From assembly GCF_000012885.1 (NCBI RefSeq), contig NC_007498.2:1302001-1366000 (forward strand): a stretch of 64,000 bases of DNA. Direction: 5' to 3'. This document shows positions 51,040 to 60,440 of this stretch, in pieces. This DNA is from Syntrophotalea carbinolica DSM 2380. GTDB taxonomy: Bacteria; Desulfobacterota; Desulfuromonadia; Desulfuromonadales; Syntrophotaleaceae. Numbering within the stretch: position 1 is the first letter of the stretch; each line of letters starts with the position of its first letter. The position numbers and the translations under genes were made by a program. The notes under the pieces were generated by a model. The model ran no database searches and was not told where the DNA came from. It saw nothing but the letters and a program-made list of their open reading frames with translations.

Positions 51040-51825
51040 TTATACGAGGTTGTTGGTCATCTGCAGCATTTCATCGGCGGTCTTGATGGCTTTGGAATTG
51101 ATTTCATAAGCGCGCTGACCGGCGATCATGTTGACCATCTCTTCCATAATGCTGACGTTGGAGCCTTCCAGAAAACCCTGGGATAGGCTACCGAAACCGT
51201 CTTCGCCGGGGTTGCCGGTAACCGGCGTTCCGGTGGTCGGGGTTTCGGTGAAAAGGTTGTGGCCGATGGAGTTGAGACCGGCCGGATTGCTGAAGCGGGT
51301 CAAGGTGATGGTGCCGATCTGGGTTGGGGTGTTTTGCCCGTCCAGCAAAACCTCCACCGCGCCGTAGTTGCCTATGGATACCTGGGTGGCGTTTTCCGGG
51401 ATGATGATTTCCGGTGACAGGGGGTATCCATCGGAGGTTACTATGCGGCCGGTGCCGTCTTTTTTAAAGGCGCCGGCGCGGGTGTAGGCCGTATCGCCGT
51501 TGGCGAGGGTGATTTCGAAAAACCCGGAACCTTCGATAGCGATATCGAGATCGTTTCCCGTCTGCTGGAAGTCGCCGGTGGTAAAGACTTTCTGAATGGC
51601 GGCAACGCGCGAGCCGAGACCGACCTGGATGCTGGTGGGCTGCTCGACTCCCGAACTGCCGTCCGATCCGGCCACTTTGACGGTCTGGTAAAGGATGTCC
51701 TGGAAGTCGGCGCGGCTTTTTTTGAAACCGGCACTGTTGACGTTGGCCAGGTTGTGGGCGATCACATCCATGTTGACCTGTTGGGCTTCCATACCGGTTG
51801 CCGATGTCCATAACGCCCTGATCAT
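51040..51825 (-). CDS. flgG: Distal rod protein FlgG
   Basis: 261 residues from the ATG at 51825 (SD AAGGAG); a 5' extension has no match. [20 protein letters not shown] and [20 protein letters not shown] at the N-terminus and [20 protein letters not shown] at the C-terminus are diagnostic. It forms the distal rod through the periplasm and outer membrane rings. Confidence 0.97.
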   Translation of the reverse strand: MIRALWTSATGMEAQQVNMDVIAHNLANVNSAGFKKSRADFQDILYQTVKVAGSDGSSGVEQPTSIQVGLGSRVAAIQKVFTTGDFQQTGNDLDIAIEGSGFFEITLANGDTAYTRAGAFKKDGTGRIVTSDGYPLSPEIIIPENATQVSIGNYGAVEVLLDGQNTPTQIGTITLTRFSNPAGLNSIGHNLFTETPTTGTPVTGNPGEDGFGSLSQGFLEGSNVSIMEEMVNMIAGQRAYEINSKAIKTADEMLQMTNNLV

Positions 51826-51927
51826 GTTGCAAACTCCTTTGCGCCGCAGCGCTTTGAAACGAAAGGTTGCCTTGCGCAAACCCGAAGATTCAATCCTTAG
51901 GCAAAAAAACCCAAACCCCTGATTTGC

Positions 51928-52665
51928 CTATCCCAGCGTGCCGAGTTTGTTGGCCTCCGCCGCTATCGAATGGTATGTCTTGAGCATTTTCTGGCAGGCT
52001 TCGAAAACCCGTGTCGATTCGACCATGTGACTCATTTCCTGCATCAGATTGACGTTGGAGCGTTCCAGTTGGCCCTGGTAAATATGTGAATCCTTAACCA
52101 GGATTTCCAGGTCCCGCTCCTGACCCTTCGGCACACTGAACTGGCCTCCGCCCTGGCGGGTGAGTACAGAGTAATCATCGAAGGTGTACAGGGGGATCTT
52201 GATCTTCTGGCCGTCTTCCAGCGTGATGGTGCCATCGTCGTCGACGGTGAAATCGGGACTCGTCAAGGTGATGGGACGCCTGTCTTCGCCGAGCAGGGCC
52301 ATGCCCTGGTTATTGATCAGGTGTCCCTCGTAATCCAGCCGCAGGTTGCCTTGCCGGGTATAGTAGATGTTGCCGGCTTCATCCTCGACCTTGAAAAAGC
52401 CTTCGCCTTGTATAGCCATATGGGTCTGGATGCCGGACGGTGACAGCGTCCCCTGGGAAAAATCGGTAAAGCCTTCCTCGATTTCGGCCAGGTTGACGCG
52501 CTCCAGAATTTCGCCGGTCTGCACTCTTTCCAGCATGGTTTTGAATACCGACTGACCTTTTTTAAAACCCACCGTTTCATTGTTGGACAGGTTATGGCTT
52601 ATGGTATCCATCAATTGCTGGCGTACCAGGGCTCCCGACAGGGCGACGTAGGTTCCTCGATTCAT
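51928..52665 (-). CDS. flgF: Proximal rod protein FlgF
   Basis: 245 residues. N-terminal ALSGALVRQQLMDTISHNLS and FKKGQSVFKTML, a middle DYEGHLINNQGMALLGEDRR, and C-terminal NVNLMQEMSHMVESTRVFEA fit a FlgF/FlgG-type rod protein. Its place before flgG supports FlgF. SD GAGG. First gene of flgF-G-A-H-I-J, with a sigma-28-like site upstream. Confidence 0.92.
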   Translation of the reverse strand: MNRGTYVALSGALVRQQLMDTISHNLSNNETVGFKKGQSVFKTMLERVQTGEILERVNLAEIEEGFTDFSQGTLSPSGIQTHMAIQGEGFFKVEDEAGNIYYTRQGNLRLDYEGHLINNQGMALLGEDRRPITLTSPDFTVDDDGTITLEDGQKIKIPLYTFDDYSVLTRQGGGQFSVPKGQERDLEILVKDSHIYQGQLERSNVNLMQEMSHMVESTRVFEACQKMLKTYHSIAAEANKLGTLG

Positions 52666-52700
52666 AGTGTCCTCATTCCGTTCTGTGTGCCGATGATTAC

Positions 52701-52728
52701 CTATCGACCTTGCCGCGCCGATTCTTTA
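52701..52728 (-). promoter_or_regulatory. Candidate sigma-28 promoter of the flgF operon
   Basis: On the minus strand TAAAGAAT, a 12-nt spacer and GTCGATAG. The implied start is about 30 nt before the flgF ATG. The -10 box is one base from that of the GGDEF gene site. Rod genes are more often under sigma-54 or sigma-70, so this needs a mapped start. Confidence 0.45.
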
Positions 52729-52805
52729 ACTCTTTATGACGGCCGGCTTGCAGATTTTAAATATCGCGACATCGGGATCAGGCATCGGGTTCGAGGACCG
52801 GCCGG

Positions 52806-53216
52806 TCATGTCGCGGCCGCATCGAGCGTCCCGGCGGGCAGGGTTTTGGAACGGCCGGCGCGGCTGAGGCTGACAAGCTGTCGGACCTCGGCGGGGGGCA
52901 GCATCAAAAGGTCGGCGATCTGTTGGGCCGTCATGCCCTGGGAGGCCATCTCCGCCGCCAGTCTGTACTTGTCGGGTGCGGGGCGTTGGGGTTGATTCTG
53001 TTGCAGGCGCTGCAGCAGAGTCGCTTGCCGGAGAGGAGTCTGGAAGTCCGCGGCCTTATCGTGCGAAGCGCCTTCCTCGGCAGGCGGCGGGTTGTCGTTT
53101 CGCAGCTGCTTTTGCAGACGTTTCAGCCGCAGCGCCAGCACAAGGGCGGCGCAAACGGCAGCCAGTCCGATAACGGCGGTCAGCATGAGTATGATCAACA
53201 ATGAAGACATAGGCAT
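52806..53216 (-). CDS. Membrane-anchored protein of unknown function, between fliA and flgF
   Basis: 136 residues. One N-terminal membrane helix (SLLIILMLTAVIGLAAVCAAL), then a basic coiled coil (RLKRLQKQLRN), a Pro/Gln-rich linker, and a C-terminal helix-turn-helix-like segment (AAEMASQGMTAQQIADLL, then PAEVRQLVSLSRAG). Small proteins of this design often sit beside fliA in flagellar clusters (DUF6115-like). The start codon shares a base with the fliA stop (TGATG). No function known to me. Confidence 0.82.
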   Translation of the reverse strand: MPMSSLLIILMLTAVIGLAAVCAALVLALRLKRLQKQLRNDNPPPAEEGASHDKAADFQTPLRQATLLQRLQQNQPQRPAPDKYRLAAEMASQGMTAQQIADLLMLPPAEVRQLVSLSRAGRSKTLPAGTLDAAAT

Positions 53217-53983
53217 CAGCGGGCAGGGAAAGCCTGCCCGGCTCCTGTGCGTTGTGACCGTTTGATGGAGGTCTTGAGTTTGATCAGGGCCTGACTGTGC
53301 AATTGGGACACGCGGCCCTCCGACAGTTCCAGTACTTCGGCAATCTCCTTCTGGCTTAATTCCTCATAGTAGTAGAGGGAGACCACCAGACGTTCCTTAT
53401 CCGTCAGTCGGTCGATCTGGCGGGCCAGCTCCTGCGTCAGTTCGCTGTTTTCGAGCATTTCGACGGCACTGGGACTGTTCTGGTCCTCGATATTGTCCAG
53501 CATGGTCGGTCCGTCGGGGGTGTCCTCGATGGTTTCGTGCAGGCTGACGCAACCGAGGTAACTGACCTCCCCAAGTGCCTGGCGGTAACTTTCCAGATCC
53601 ATTTCGAGTTCCGCGGCCATCTCGTGTTCTTCCGGTGGGCGGCCGAGGCGTTTTTCCAGCGCCTCCATGGTCTTGGCGATGCGGGATTGTTTCTGGCGCA
53701 GACTGCGGGAAAACCAGTCCATGCGGCGTACCTCGTCCAGAACCGCGCCGCGCATGCGCTTTTCGGCAAAGGTCTTGAACAATACGCCCATGCTGGGCTT
53801 GAAGCGGTTGGCGGCATCGACCAGACCTACCATGGCGGCACTGGAAATGTCCTCACGGGTCATAAAGGCCGGCACCTGACTCACCATGCGCTCGGCAAGA
53901 AAACTGACCATGTGCAGATGGCTCTTGATCAGGCGATCTTTTTCGTCTGCTCTGATAGGGGCGTAAGCGGGACCAGGATTCAT
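53216..53983 (-). CDS. fliA: Flagellar sigma factor FliA (sigma-28)
   Basis: 255 residues. Region 2 (AAMVGLVDAANRFKPSMGVLFKTFAEKRMRGAVLDE-type segment, about 48-85), with SRSLRQKQSRIA, region 3 and region 4 (LVVSLYYYEELSQKEIAEVL, then EGRVSQLHSQALIKLK) all intact. It directs RNA polymerase to TAAA-N15/16-GCCGATAA promoters, several of which are in this window. Start overlaps the flhG stop by 4 bp. Regulated post-translationally by FlgM. Confidence 0.97.
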   Translation of the reverse strand: MNPGPAYAPIRADEKDRLIKSHLHMVSFLAERMVSQVPAFMTREDISSAAMVGLVDAANRFKPSMGVLFKTFAEKRMRGAVLDEVRRMDWFSRSLRQKQSRIAKTMEALEKRLGRPPEEHEMAAELEMDLESYRQALGEVSYLGCVSLHETIEDTPDGPTMLDNIEDQNSPSAVEMLENSELTQELARQIDRLTDKERLVVSLYYYEELSQKEIAEVLELSEGRVSQLHSQALIKLKTSIKRSQRTGAGQAFPAR

Positions 53984-54894
53984 GGCGTCTCCCCTCGATT
54001 GGCCGTAAGCAGGCGTTTCCAGAAAAACTGCAGGGTTCCTTTGGGGTGAATCTCTGTCGCCACGTCCATAATGTGCCTGGCGAAGTTCGTAAAGGCGTTA
54101 CTGGTTTTGCTGCCCGGGTAGAGTTCGACCATGGGGCTTTGGCGGCGGATCGATTCCCGCAGGCGTTTATCGAAGGGAATGCAGCCCAGATAGCCGATAC
54201 TGATGGATAAATACCGATTGGCCACGGTGGTCAGCTTCTGGTATACGTCCAGGCCTTCGCCGGTGCCGCTCACCGAGTTGACGATCAGGTTGAATTCCTT
54301 CTGGTGATAGCGGGTGGAGAGCAGTTTCATCAAGGCGTAGGCATCGGTAATGGCTGTCGGCTCGGGACTGGTTACGATGAAAATATCCTGGGCTGCCACC
54401 GTGAAGTAGGTGACGTTTTCGGAAATGCCCGCCTCGGTGTCGATCAGTACCACATCGAAATCTTCCTGCAGGGCATCGAGATCTTCGATCAGTCGCATGC
54501 GCTGATGGGAGTCGAGCCGGGTGAATTGTTGTACCCCGGAACCGGCCGGCAGGATCTTGATCCCCCAGGGGCCCTCGACCATGATGTCTTCAAGGGATTT
54601 GAGTCCCTCGAAAAAATGGTTGAGGTTATAGCGGGGATTGAGGCCGAAGACGACATCGATATTGGCCAGACCCAGGTCGGCATCGATGATCAGGACTCTT
54701 TTTCCCAATTGCGCCAGGGCATAAGCCGTGTTGGCGACCACCGCGGTTTTGCCTACCCCGCCTTTGCCGCTGGCCACGGCGATGACGCGCGTGGCCGGAC
54801 GTTCGGTGGTTGCTTCTTCGTCCCGTTCGCTTTGAAAGTCGTTCATCGCTCGCAATGTCTCTGCCTGGTCGGTTTGCTCGTAAAGGGTGTTCAT
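53980..54894 (-). CDS. flhG: Flagellar number regulator FlhG (FleN), MinD-like ATPase
   Basis: 304 residues. Deviant Walker A SGKGGVGKTAVVANTAYAL (about 43-61), Walker A' DADLGLANIDVVFG, and DTEAGISENVTYF. An N-terminal extension of about 30 residues with a Gln/Glu-rich helix may activate FlhF. FlhG limits flagellar number. It overlaps flhF and fliA by 4 bp each. The FlhF-FlhG pair suggests polar flagella; that is inference. Confidence 0.95.
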   Translation of the reverse strand: MNTLYEQTDQAETLRAMNDFQSERDEEATTERPATRVIAVASGKGGVGKTAVVANTAYALAQLGKRVLIIDADLGLANIDVVFGLNPRYNLNHFFEGLKSLEDIMVEGPWGIKILPAGSGVQQFTRLDSHQRMRLIEDLDALQEDFDVVLIDTEAGISENVTYFTVAAQDIFIVTSPEPTAITDAYALMKLLSTRYHQKEFNLIVNSVSGTGEGLDVYQKLTTVANRYLSISIGYLGCIPFDKRLRESIRRQSPMVELYPGSKTSNAFTNFARHIMDVATEIHPKGTLQFFWKRLLTANRGETP

Positions 54895-56150
54895 ACGGCC
54901 TTCTCTCGATAACTGCCGGTAATAAAGCCGGTAATAGCTTCGGTGTCAGCTTCCACTAAGTCTTCCGGCACCCGTTGTCCATTGGTGAGGAAAGACAACG
55001 GCAGCTGCTGAGTCAGCGAAATGTTAAGCAGGGTGCCACACTGTTCACACTCGTCCAGTTTGGTGAAAACCAGGCTGTGCAGCGGGATGCGGCTGAAGCG
55101 CTGCACGGCTTCGGTCAGCTCCCGGTCGCGGGTGGTGGCGGACAGAACCAGGAGGTTCTCCGTTTCGGCTTTTCCCAGGAACGCCGCCAGCTCGGCAATG
55201 CTCATGTCGTCCCGGGGACTGCGGCCGGCGGTGTCGATGAGGATCAGTTCCTTGTCCTGGTGGCGTGCCAGGGCCTGATGCAACTGCTCCGGCGTGGTGA
55301 CCACTTCGACCGGCAGATTCATGATTTCCCCATACACCTTGAGTTGCTCCACGGCGGCGATGCGATAGGTGTCAATGGTGACCAGAGCGACCCGTCCGGT
55401 TCCGTTCAGCAACTGTTTGGCCGCCATTTTGGCGATAGTGGTGGTCTTGCCCACCCCGGTGGGGCCAACCAGGGCAATACGTTTTTGCCGCCGGGGTTCC
55501 GTCTGCAACGGACCATAGACGGTAATCAGCCTGGCAATGGCATCGACAAGAAATTCCCGGATACCTTGCGGATCCCCGAGTTGCCGGGGGGAGAGCTTGT
55601 CCCAGGCATATTGTTCCAGGCTGGCTGCCGCTTCGCCACAGATGCCGAGGCGATCAAGTTCGTTGTGCAGCAGGGCCATTTCCTGGACTTCCGCACCTTG
55701 CTGTACTTTTCGGGGCGGCGCGGCGACAATTGGCGGAGGCGACGCCGGTTCGGCGGGTTTGGCCAGTTGTTTGACCAGGGCCTTGAGCTCGTCGATTTCG
55801 TTGCGGACATCCTTGAGATCATCCTTGGGCCGCTCGGTTCCGTAAATATGCGGTTGATAAGCGGCTTCGGCGCCTGGCCGGGTTTTTTGCCAGAGGTCCT
55901 GATACGTCAGTTCGTCCTGCTCCTCCGTCTTGCCGGCGTTGGGTGGGGGCGTTTGGGGGGCTGCTGTGTCCGCTTCCGGCTCGACGGTGTCGATAGCGGC
56001 CGTTACTTCGCAAATCGGTTTGCGAAAGACCCCCAGACCGCTTTTGCGCACCGTCCGGGTGGACAGGATCAGCGCGTCCGGGCCCAGAGCCTCCTTGACC
56101 TTTTTCAGGGCCAGGGGCATGGTTTCGGCTTCAAAAACTCTAACCAGCAT
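54891..56150 (-). CDS. flhF: SRP-type GTPase FlhF
   Basis: 419 residues. N-terminal B domain (MLVRVFEAETMPLALKKVKE), a Pro/Glu-rich linker, and the NG domain: P-loop LVGPTGVGKTTTIAKMAAK (about 228), IDTYRIAAVEQL, DTAGRSPRDD, and TKLDE. FlhF sets the site of flagellar assembly at the pole. The start overlaps the flhA stop region by 11 bp and the stop overlaps flhG. Confidence 0.96.
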   Translation of the reverse strand: MLVRVFEAETMPLALKKVKEALGPDALILSTRTVRKSGLGVFRKPICEVTAAIDTVEPEADTAAPQTPPPNAGKTEEQDELTYQDLWQKTRPGAEAAYQPHIYGTERPKDDLKDVRNEIDELKALVKQLAKPAEPASPPPIVAAPPRKVQQGAEVQEMALLHNELDRLGICGEAAASLEQYAWDKLSPRQLGDPQGIREFLVDAIARLITVYGPLQTEPRRQKRIALVGPTGVGKTTTIAKMAAKQLLNGTGRVALVTIDTYRIAAVEQLKVYGEIMNLPVEVVTTPEQLHQALARHQDKELILIDTAGRSPRDDMSIAELAAFLGKAETENLLVLSATTRDRELTEAVQRFSRIPLHSLVFTKLDECEQCGTLLNISLTQQLPLSFLTNGQRVPEDLVEADTEAITGFITGSYREKAV

Positions 56151-58224
56151 GGGCAGTCACCGTTCCTACCGATTGCACCCTCAGGTGAGGGGAAATTTCA
56201 TTATGGGACAGGCACACCAGGTTGGGCAGGTAACGCTCGGTCAAGCGCTTGACATGGGGTCGAATTGTTGGCGTGCATAGCAGGATGGGTGTGGCCCCGC
56301 CGTTCAACGACTGCATGGCATTCGCCAGGTTTTCCAGGAAGGTCTGGGCCGTACCCGGATCGAGCGCCAGGTAGCTGCCTTCGTTGGTGCGATGCACCGC
56401 CTGCTCGATGGTTTCCTCCAGTTGGTGATCCAACGTCATCAACTCCAGCAGTTCATCGTCCTGCGCATGTCGGCCGCTGATGGCGCGGGCCATGGCCTGG
56501 CGGACCTGTTCGGTCAGCAGGTCCGGATCCTTGGTGGCGCCGCCCCAGTCGGCCAGGGTCTCCAGAATAGTTCGCAGGTCCCGTATGGACACCTGTTCAC
56601 GAAGCAGATTCTGTAGAACTTTCATAATAGATCCAAGAGGTAAGAGATTTGGCGTCAGCTCCTCGACCAGTTTCGGGAAGCTCTTGCCAAGGTTATCTAG
56701 CAAGTTCTGTACCTCTTGGCGTCCAATGAGTTCATGAGCGTGCTTTTTTATGATTTCGGTAATGTGGGTCGTGATCACCGTGGTGCCGTCGACCACGGTG
56801 TAACCGGCAATCTGAGCCCGTTCCTTGAGGTCTTCGCCAATCCATGTGGCGGGCAGACCGAAAGCCGGCTCGGTGGTGGCTACCCCTTTGAGGGGTTCCG
56901 TGGCGATACCGGGATTCATGGCCAGATGATGGTTGGGCAGAATCTCGCCGCTGGCAATGCGCATGCCTTTGAGCAGTACGGCATATTCATTGGGTTTGAG
57001 TTGCAGATTGTCCTTGATGTGAATCGGCGGGATGATGAATCCGAAATCGAGAGCGAACTGTTTGCGGATAGAGCGGATTCGGGGCAATAATTCGCCGTTC
57101 TGGTTGGCATCGACCATGGGGATCAGGCCGTATCCGACCTCGAGTTCCAGCAGGTCGACGGACAGCATGTCTTCGTAGTTTTCTTCCTCGGGCGCCTGGG
57201 GTTGCCGCTCTTCCTGTTGACGAACCATATCCTGGTCGGCCTTGGCTTTCTGGACGTTGTAGGCGGCGAAGGCCAATGCTGTGGACAATACCAGAAAGGG
57301 GATGGTCGGCAGGCCGGGAATCAGGGCAAAAGCCAGCAGGATGCCGGAAACCACCCACAATGCCTGGGGATGGATGGTGAACTGCGATTTGAGGGCGCCG
57401 CCGAAATCCTGTTCGCCGGCGGTGCGGGTGACCAGGATGCCGGCCGCGGTGGATATGATCAGGGCCGGAATCTGTCCCACCAGGCCGTCGCCGACGGTAA
57501 GGATGGTATAGGTTTCCGCGGCTGCGCCTGGGGCCATGCCTTTTTGCACCACGCCGATGATGAATCCGGCGCCGATGTTGATCAGGGTGATGATGATACC
57601 GGCGATGGCATCGCCTTTGACGAATTTGCTGGCGCCGTCCATGGCGCCGTAAAAGGTCGCTTCGCTGGCAATTTCCTTGCGCCGGTCACGGGCTTCGGCT
57701 TCGGTCAGCAGGCCGGCATTGAGGTCGGCATCGATGGCCATCTGTTTGCCCGGCATGGCGTCCAGGGTGAAGCGGGCGGCGACTTCGGCCACACGACCGG
57801 CGCCTTTGGTGATGACCATGAAATTGATGACCACCAGGATGATGAAGACCACCACGCCGACGACATAATTGCCGCCGACCACAAACTGCCCGAAGGACTG
57901 GATCACCGAACCTGCTGCCGCCGGCCCCTCGTTGCCCCGCAGCAGGATCAGGCGTGTCGATGCCACATTGAGGGACAGGCGAAACAGGGTCGTGGCCAGC
58001 AACACCGAGGGAAATAGGGCAAACTCCAGGGCCTTCATGGTGTAAAGGCAGATAATCAGGATCAACAGGGCAATGGTGATGTTCAGGGACAGAAAAATAT
58101 CCAGCATGAAGGACGGCAGTGGCAGAATCATGACCATGAGGATGGCCACCAGACCGACTGCGACCATCACGTCGCTACGGAGAATGAGCGCTTTCCAGTC
58201 CTGTTGTCTGAATTGATCGAGCAT
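56140..58224 (-). CDS. flhA: Flagellar export gate protein FlhA
   Basis: 694 residues. About eight N-terminal membrane helices (to about 325), with the conserved cytoplasmic loop (FVVGGNYVVGVVVFIILVVI, GRVAEVAARFTLDAMPGKQM, DADLNAGL). A large C-terminal cytoplasmic domain follows, beginning DLLELEVGYGLIPMVD. It forms the nonameric ring that receives export substrates and chaperones. About 77 bp with heptamer units separate it from flhB. Confidence 0.98.
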   Translation of the reverse strand: MLDQFRQQDWKALILRSDVMVAVGLVAILMVMILPLPSFMLDIFLSLNITIALLILIICLYTMKALEFALFPSVLLATTLFRLSLNVASTRLILLRGNEGPAAAGSVIQSFGQFVVGGNYVVGVVVFIILVVINFMVITKGAGRVAEVAARFTLDAMPGKQMAIDADLNAGLLTEAEARDRRKEIASEATFYGAMDGASKFVKGDAIAGIIITLINIGAGFIIGVVQKGMAPGAAAETYTILTVGDGLVGQIPALIISTAAGILVTRTAGEQDFGGALKSQFTIHPQALWVVSGILLAFALIPGLPTIPFLVLSTALAFAAYNVQKAKADQDMVRQQEERQPQAPEEENYEDMLSVDLLELEVGYGLIPMVDANQNGELLPRIRSIRKQFALDFGFIIPPIHIKDNLQLKPNEYAVLLKGMRIASGEILPNHHLAMNPGIATEPLKGVATTEPAFGLPATWIGEDLKERAQIAGYTVVDGTTVITTHITEIIKKHAHELIGRQEVQNLLDNLGKSFPKLVEELTPNLLPLGSIMKVLQNLLREQVSIRDLRTILETLADWGGATKDPDLLTEQVRQAMARAISGRHAQDDELLELMTLDHQLEETIEQAVHRTNEGSYLALDPGTAQTFLENLANAMQSLNGGATPILLCTPTIRPHVKRLTERYLPNLVCLSHNEISPHLRVQSVGTVTAHAG

Positions 58225-58240
58225 GTTTAAAATCGTCCCT

Positions 58241-58298
58241 TGTCATTTGTTATTTGTCATTTGTTCCTGGAGGTAACCAGGGACCAATGACAAATGAC
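58241..58298. repeat. Heptamer units between flhB and flhA
   Basis: TGTCATT, TGTTATT, TGTCATT, TGTTCCT in one phase (58241-58268), then the inverse AATGACAAATGAC (58286-58298). GTCATTTGT/ACAAATGAC and CCTGG/CCAGG form an imperfect hairpin filling the whole gap. The unit is the same as block 3 of the large array (ACAAATG, complement CATTTGT). Confidence 0.85.
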
Positions 58299-58301
58299 GC
58301 C

Positions 58302-59357
58302 TTATCGTTTTTTAAGTCCGTAAACGTAGGCGAGGATTTCGGCTACCGCCTGAAACATCTCTTCCGGCACATCCTTTCCCAGGTCCACCTTGAACAGAAC
58401 GCGCGCCACCGGTTTGTTTTCCACCAGCGGTACTTTGTGTTCGCGGGCGATTTCACGAATCCGCATGGCGACGGCGTCGGCGCCCTTGGCGACGATCTGC
58501 GGCGCGCTCATGCGGCTGCGGTCGTAAGCCAGGGCGACGGACAGATGGGTCGGGTTGGTGATGACCACATCGGCCTTGGGAACCTCGGCCATCATGCGTC
58601 GTCGTGCCGCCTGCATCTGCATGGAGCGGATGCGTGCCTTGATCTGCGGGTCGCCTTCGCTTTCCTTATGTTCCTCTTTTTGTTCCTGCTTGGTCATTTT
58701 CATTTTCTGTTCCATTTCCCAGCGCACGAAGAGAAAGTCGAGCAGCGCCAGAAGGATCATGACGCCGCAGGTACGCAGCAGGATGCGCGCCGCGACTCGG
58801 GCCAGGTAAACGACCGAATCGTTGATATCCATGTCAACCAGGTCGAGGGCCTGGCCGAATTCCGCCAGGATCACTTTATAGGCGACCACCCCGACCAGAA
58901 ACACTTTGAGCAGGGATTTGACGACTTCGATGAAGGAGCGTTTGGAGATCAGCTTCGCCAGCCCCGGCACGGGGTTCATTTTGGAAAAATCCGGTGCCAG
59001 CGGTTTGGTGGTGAAAAGCCAGCCGACCTGCAGATAGCTGGATAAGATGCCGATCACGAGCGTTGTCAGCATGATAGGGGCCAGAAGCAGAGCGATTTTT
59101 TGCCCCAGTTGCCCCAAAAGCATGACCGCCGACACCGGCGTCACCTCGAAATCGCCGGCAAGACTCCACAGATGATGCAGCATGTCGGACAGCGTGCGCC
59201 AGAATAGCGGCGCGTAAAAGGTCCACAGCAGCAGGGTGCCGGTCATCAGGGCCGCGGTATGGACCTCCTTGCTTTGAGCCACCTGGCCTTTTTGGCGAAA
59301 ATCCGCGCGCCGTTTACCGGTGGCCTGTTCTGTGCGTTCCTGATCCGAGTCCGCCAT
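58302..59357 (-). CDS. flhB: Flagellar export switch protein FlhB
   Basis: 351 residues. N-terminal ERTEQATGKRRADFRQKGQVAQSKE-type start, four membrane helices (about 30-210), and the cytoplasmic domain with the autocleavage site NPTH in VVITNPTHLSVALAYD. Cleavage there allows the change from rod/hook to filament export. A second, short FlhB-like protein lies at 152-424. It follows fliR by 9 bp. Confidence 0.97.
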   Translation of the reverse strand: MADSDQERTEQATGKRRADFRQKGQVAQSKEVHTAALMTGTLLLWTFYAPLFWRTLSDMLHHLWSLAGDFEVTPVSAVMLLGQLGQKIALLLAPIMLTTLVIGILSSYLQVGWLFTTKPLAPDFSKMNPVPGLAKLISKRSFIEVVKSLLKVFLVGVVAYKVILAEFGQALDLVDMDINDSVVYLARVAARILLRTCGVMILLALLDFLFVRWEMEQKMKMTKQEQKEEHKESEGDPQIKARIRSMQMQAARRRMMAEVPKADVVITNPTHLSVALAYDRSRMSAPQIVAKGADAVAMRIREIAREHKVPLVENKPVARVLFKVDLGKDVPEEMFQAVAEILAYVYGLKKR

Positions 59358-59366
59358 GCCGAGCTC

Positions 59367-60143
59367 CTACAGCAGATCCAATAAGGCGTAAAAGCGTTGC
59401 TGCAGGGCGCCGAATTCCCGCTGCAGCATGACCGCCAGCAATTGCATGGTCAGGCCGATGGACAAAAAAGACACCCCGATGTTGATGGGGAAAGACAGCA
59501 TAAAGGCGTTGAGCTGCTGGAACATGCGCGACATGATGCCGAGCACCAGCCCCGACAGAAGCAGAACGATAAGGACCGGGGCGCTGAATTTAACCGCCAG
59601 GGTGAACATCTCGCCCGTCAACCGGGAGAGAAAAAGGACCGCTTCGCCGCCCAGTTTCGCATCGCCGGCCGGCAGCAGCCGATAGGAGTCGGCGATGAGT
59701 CGAAGAAACAGGTGGTGGACGTCAAACGCCAGAAACAGCAGAATGGCAAATACGTTCTGGAACTGGGAAATCAGCGAAACCTGATGCTGGCTCTGGGGAT
59801 CGAAAACGTTGGCTGCGGCGAAACCCATCTGATAGCCGATAATCGAGCCCCCGAACTCCACGGCAATAAATACCAGCCGCGCGATAAAGCCGATCATCAG
59901 TCCGACCATGGTTTCCTGGGCTATGAGAATTCCCAGTCCTATGGGCGTCAGAGGCGTTGCCGGCAGCAACTCGGGCAGCAAGGGGTAAACCACCAGTGCA
60001 ATGGTGACGGACAGGGCGATGCGTATGCGTACCGGTGTCTGGGCGCTGCCGAAAATCGGCAGGGCACTGAACAGGGAGGTGACGCGAGCGGCGCAGACCA
60101 GAAACCCCTGGATCGATGCGATGGAAAACAGCTCGATCTGCAT
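59367..60143 (-). CDS. fliR: Flagellar export protein FliR
   Basis: 258 residues, about six membrane helices, with FLVCAARVTSLFSALPIFGS at the start and ETMVGLMIGFIARLVFIAVE, MGFAAANVFDPQSQHQVSLI mid-protein, as usual for FliR. Forms the export gate with FliP and FliQ. Start codon shares a base with the fliQ stop (TGATG). Confidence 0.97.
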   Translation of the reverse strand: MQIELFSIASIQGFLVCAARVTSLFSALPIFGSAQTPVRIRIALSVTIALVVYPLLPELLPATPLTPIGLGILIAQETMVGLMIGFIARLVFIAVEFGGSIIGYQMGFAAANVFDPQSQHQVSLISQFQNVFAILLFLAFDVHHLFLRLIADSYRLLPAGDAKLGGEAVLFLSRLTGEMFTLAVKFSAPVLIVLLLSGLVLGIMSRMFQQLNAFMLSFPINIGVSFLSIGLTMQLLAVMLQREFGALQQRFYALLDLL

Positions 60144-60412
60144 CAGCCGCCTACATTCGGGATGTTGCCGAAGATGTTTTTGGTGAAGGTGAGCAGCGTG
60201 CGGATCATCCAGGGGGCACAGATCAGCAGTGTGACAAAGACCGCCACGATTTTAGGAATGAAGGTCATGGTCTGTTCGTTGATCTGGGTGGCGGCCTGAA
60301 AGATGCTTACCATCAATCCCACGGCCAGTCCCGCGAGCAGCAGGGGGGCTGCGAGCATTAACACCGTTTCGATGGCCTGGCGGCCGAGGGCGATGGCGAA
60401 TTCCGGAGTCAT
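60143..60412 (-). CDS. fliQ: Flagellar export protein FliQ
   Basis: 89 residues, two membrane helices (about 15-40, 50-75), with MTPEFAIALGRQAIETVLML and AATQINEQTMTFIPKIVAV, diagnostic for FliQ. SD AAGGA. Inner-membrane export gate subunit. Confidence 0.97.
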   Translation of the reverse strand: MTPEFAIALGRQAIETVLMLAAPLLLAGLAVGLMVSIFQAATQINEQTMTFIPKIVAVFVTLLICAPWMIRTLLTFTKNIFGNIPNVGG

Positions 60413-60440
60413 GGTGCGGATTCCTTTCGGACGAAACGGG

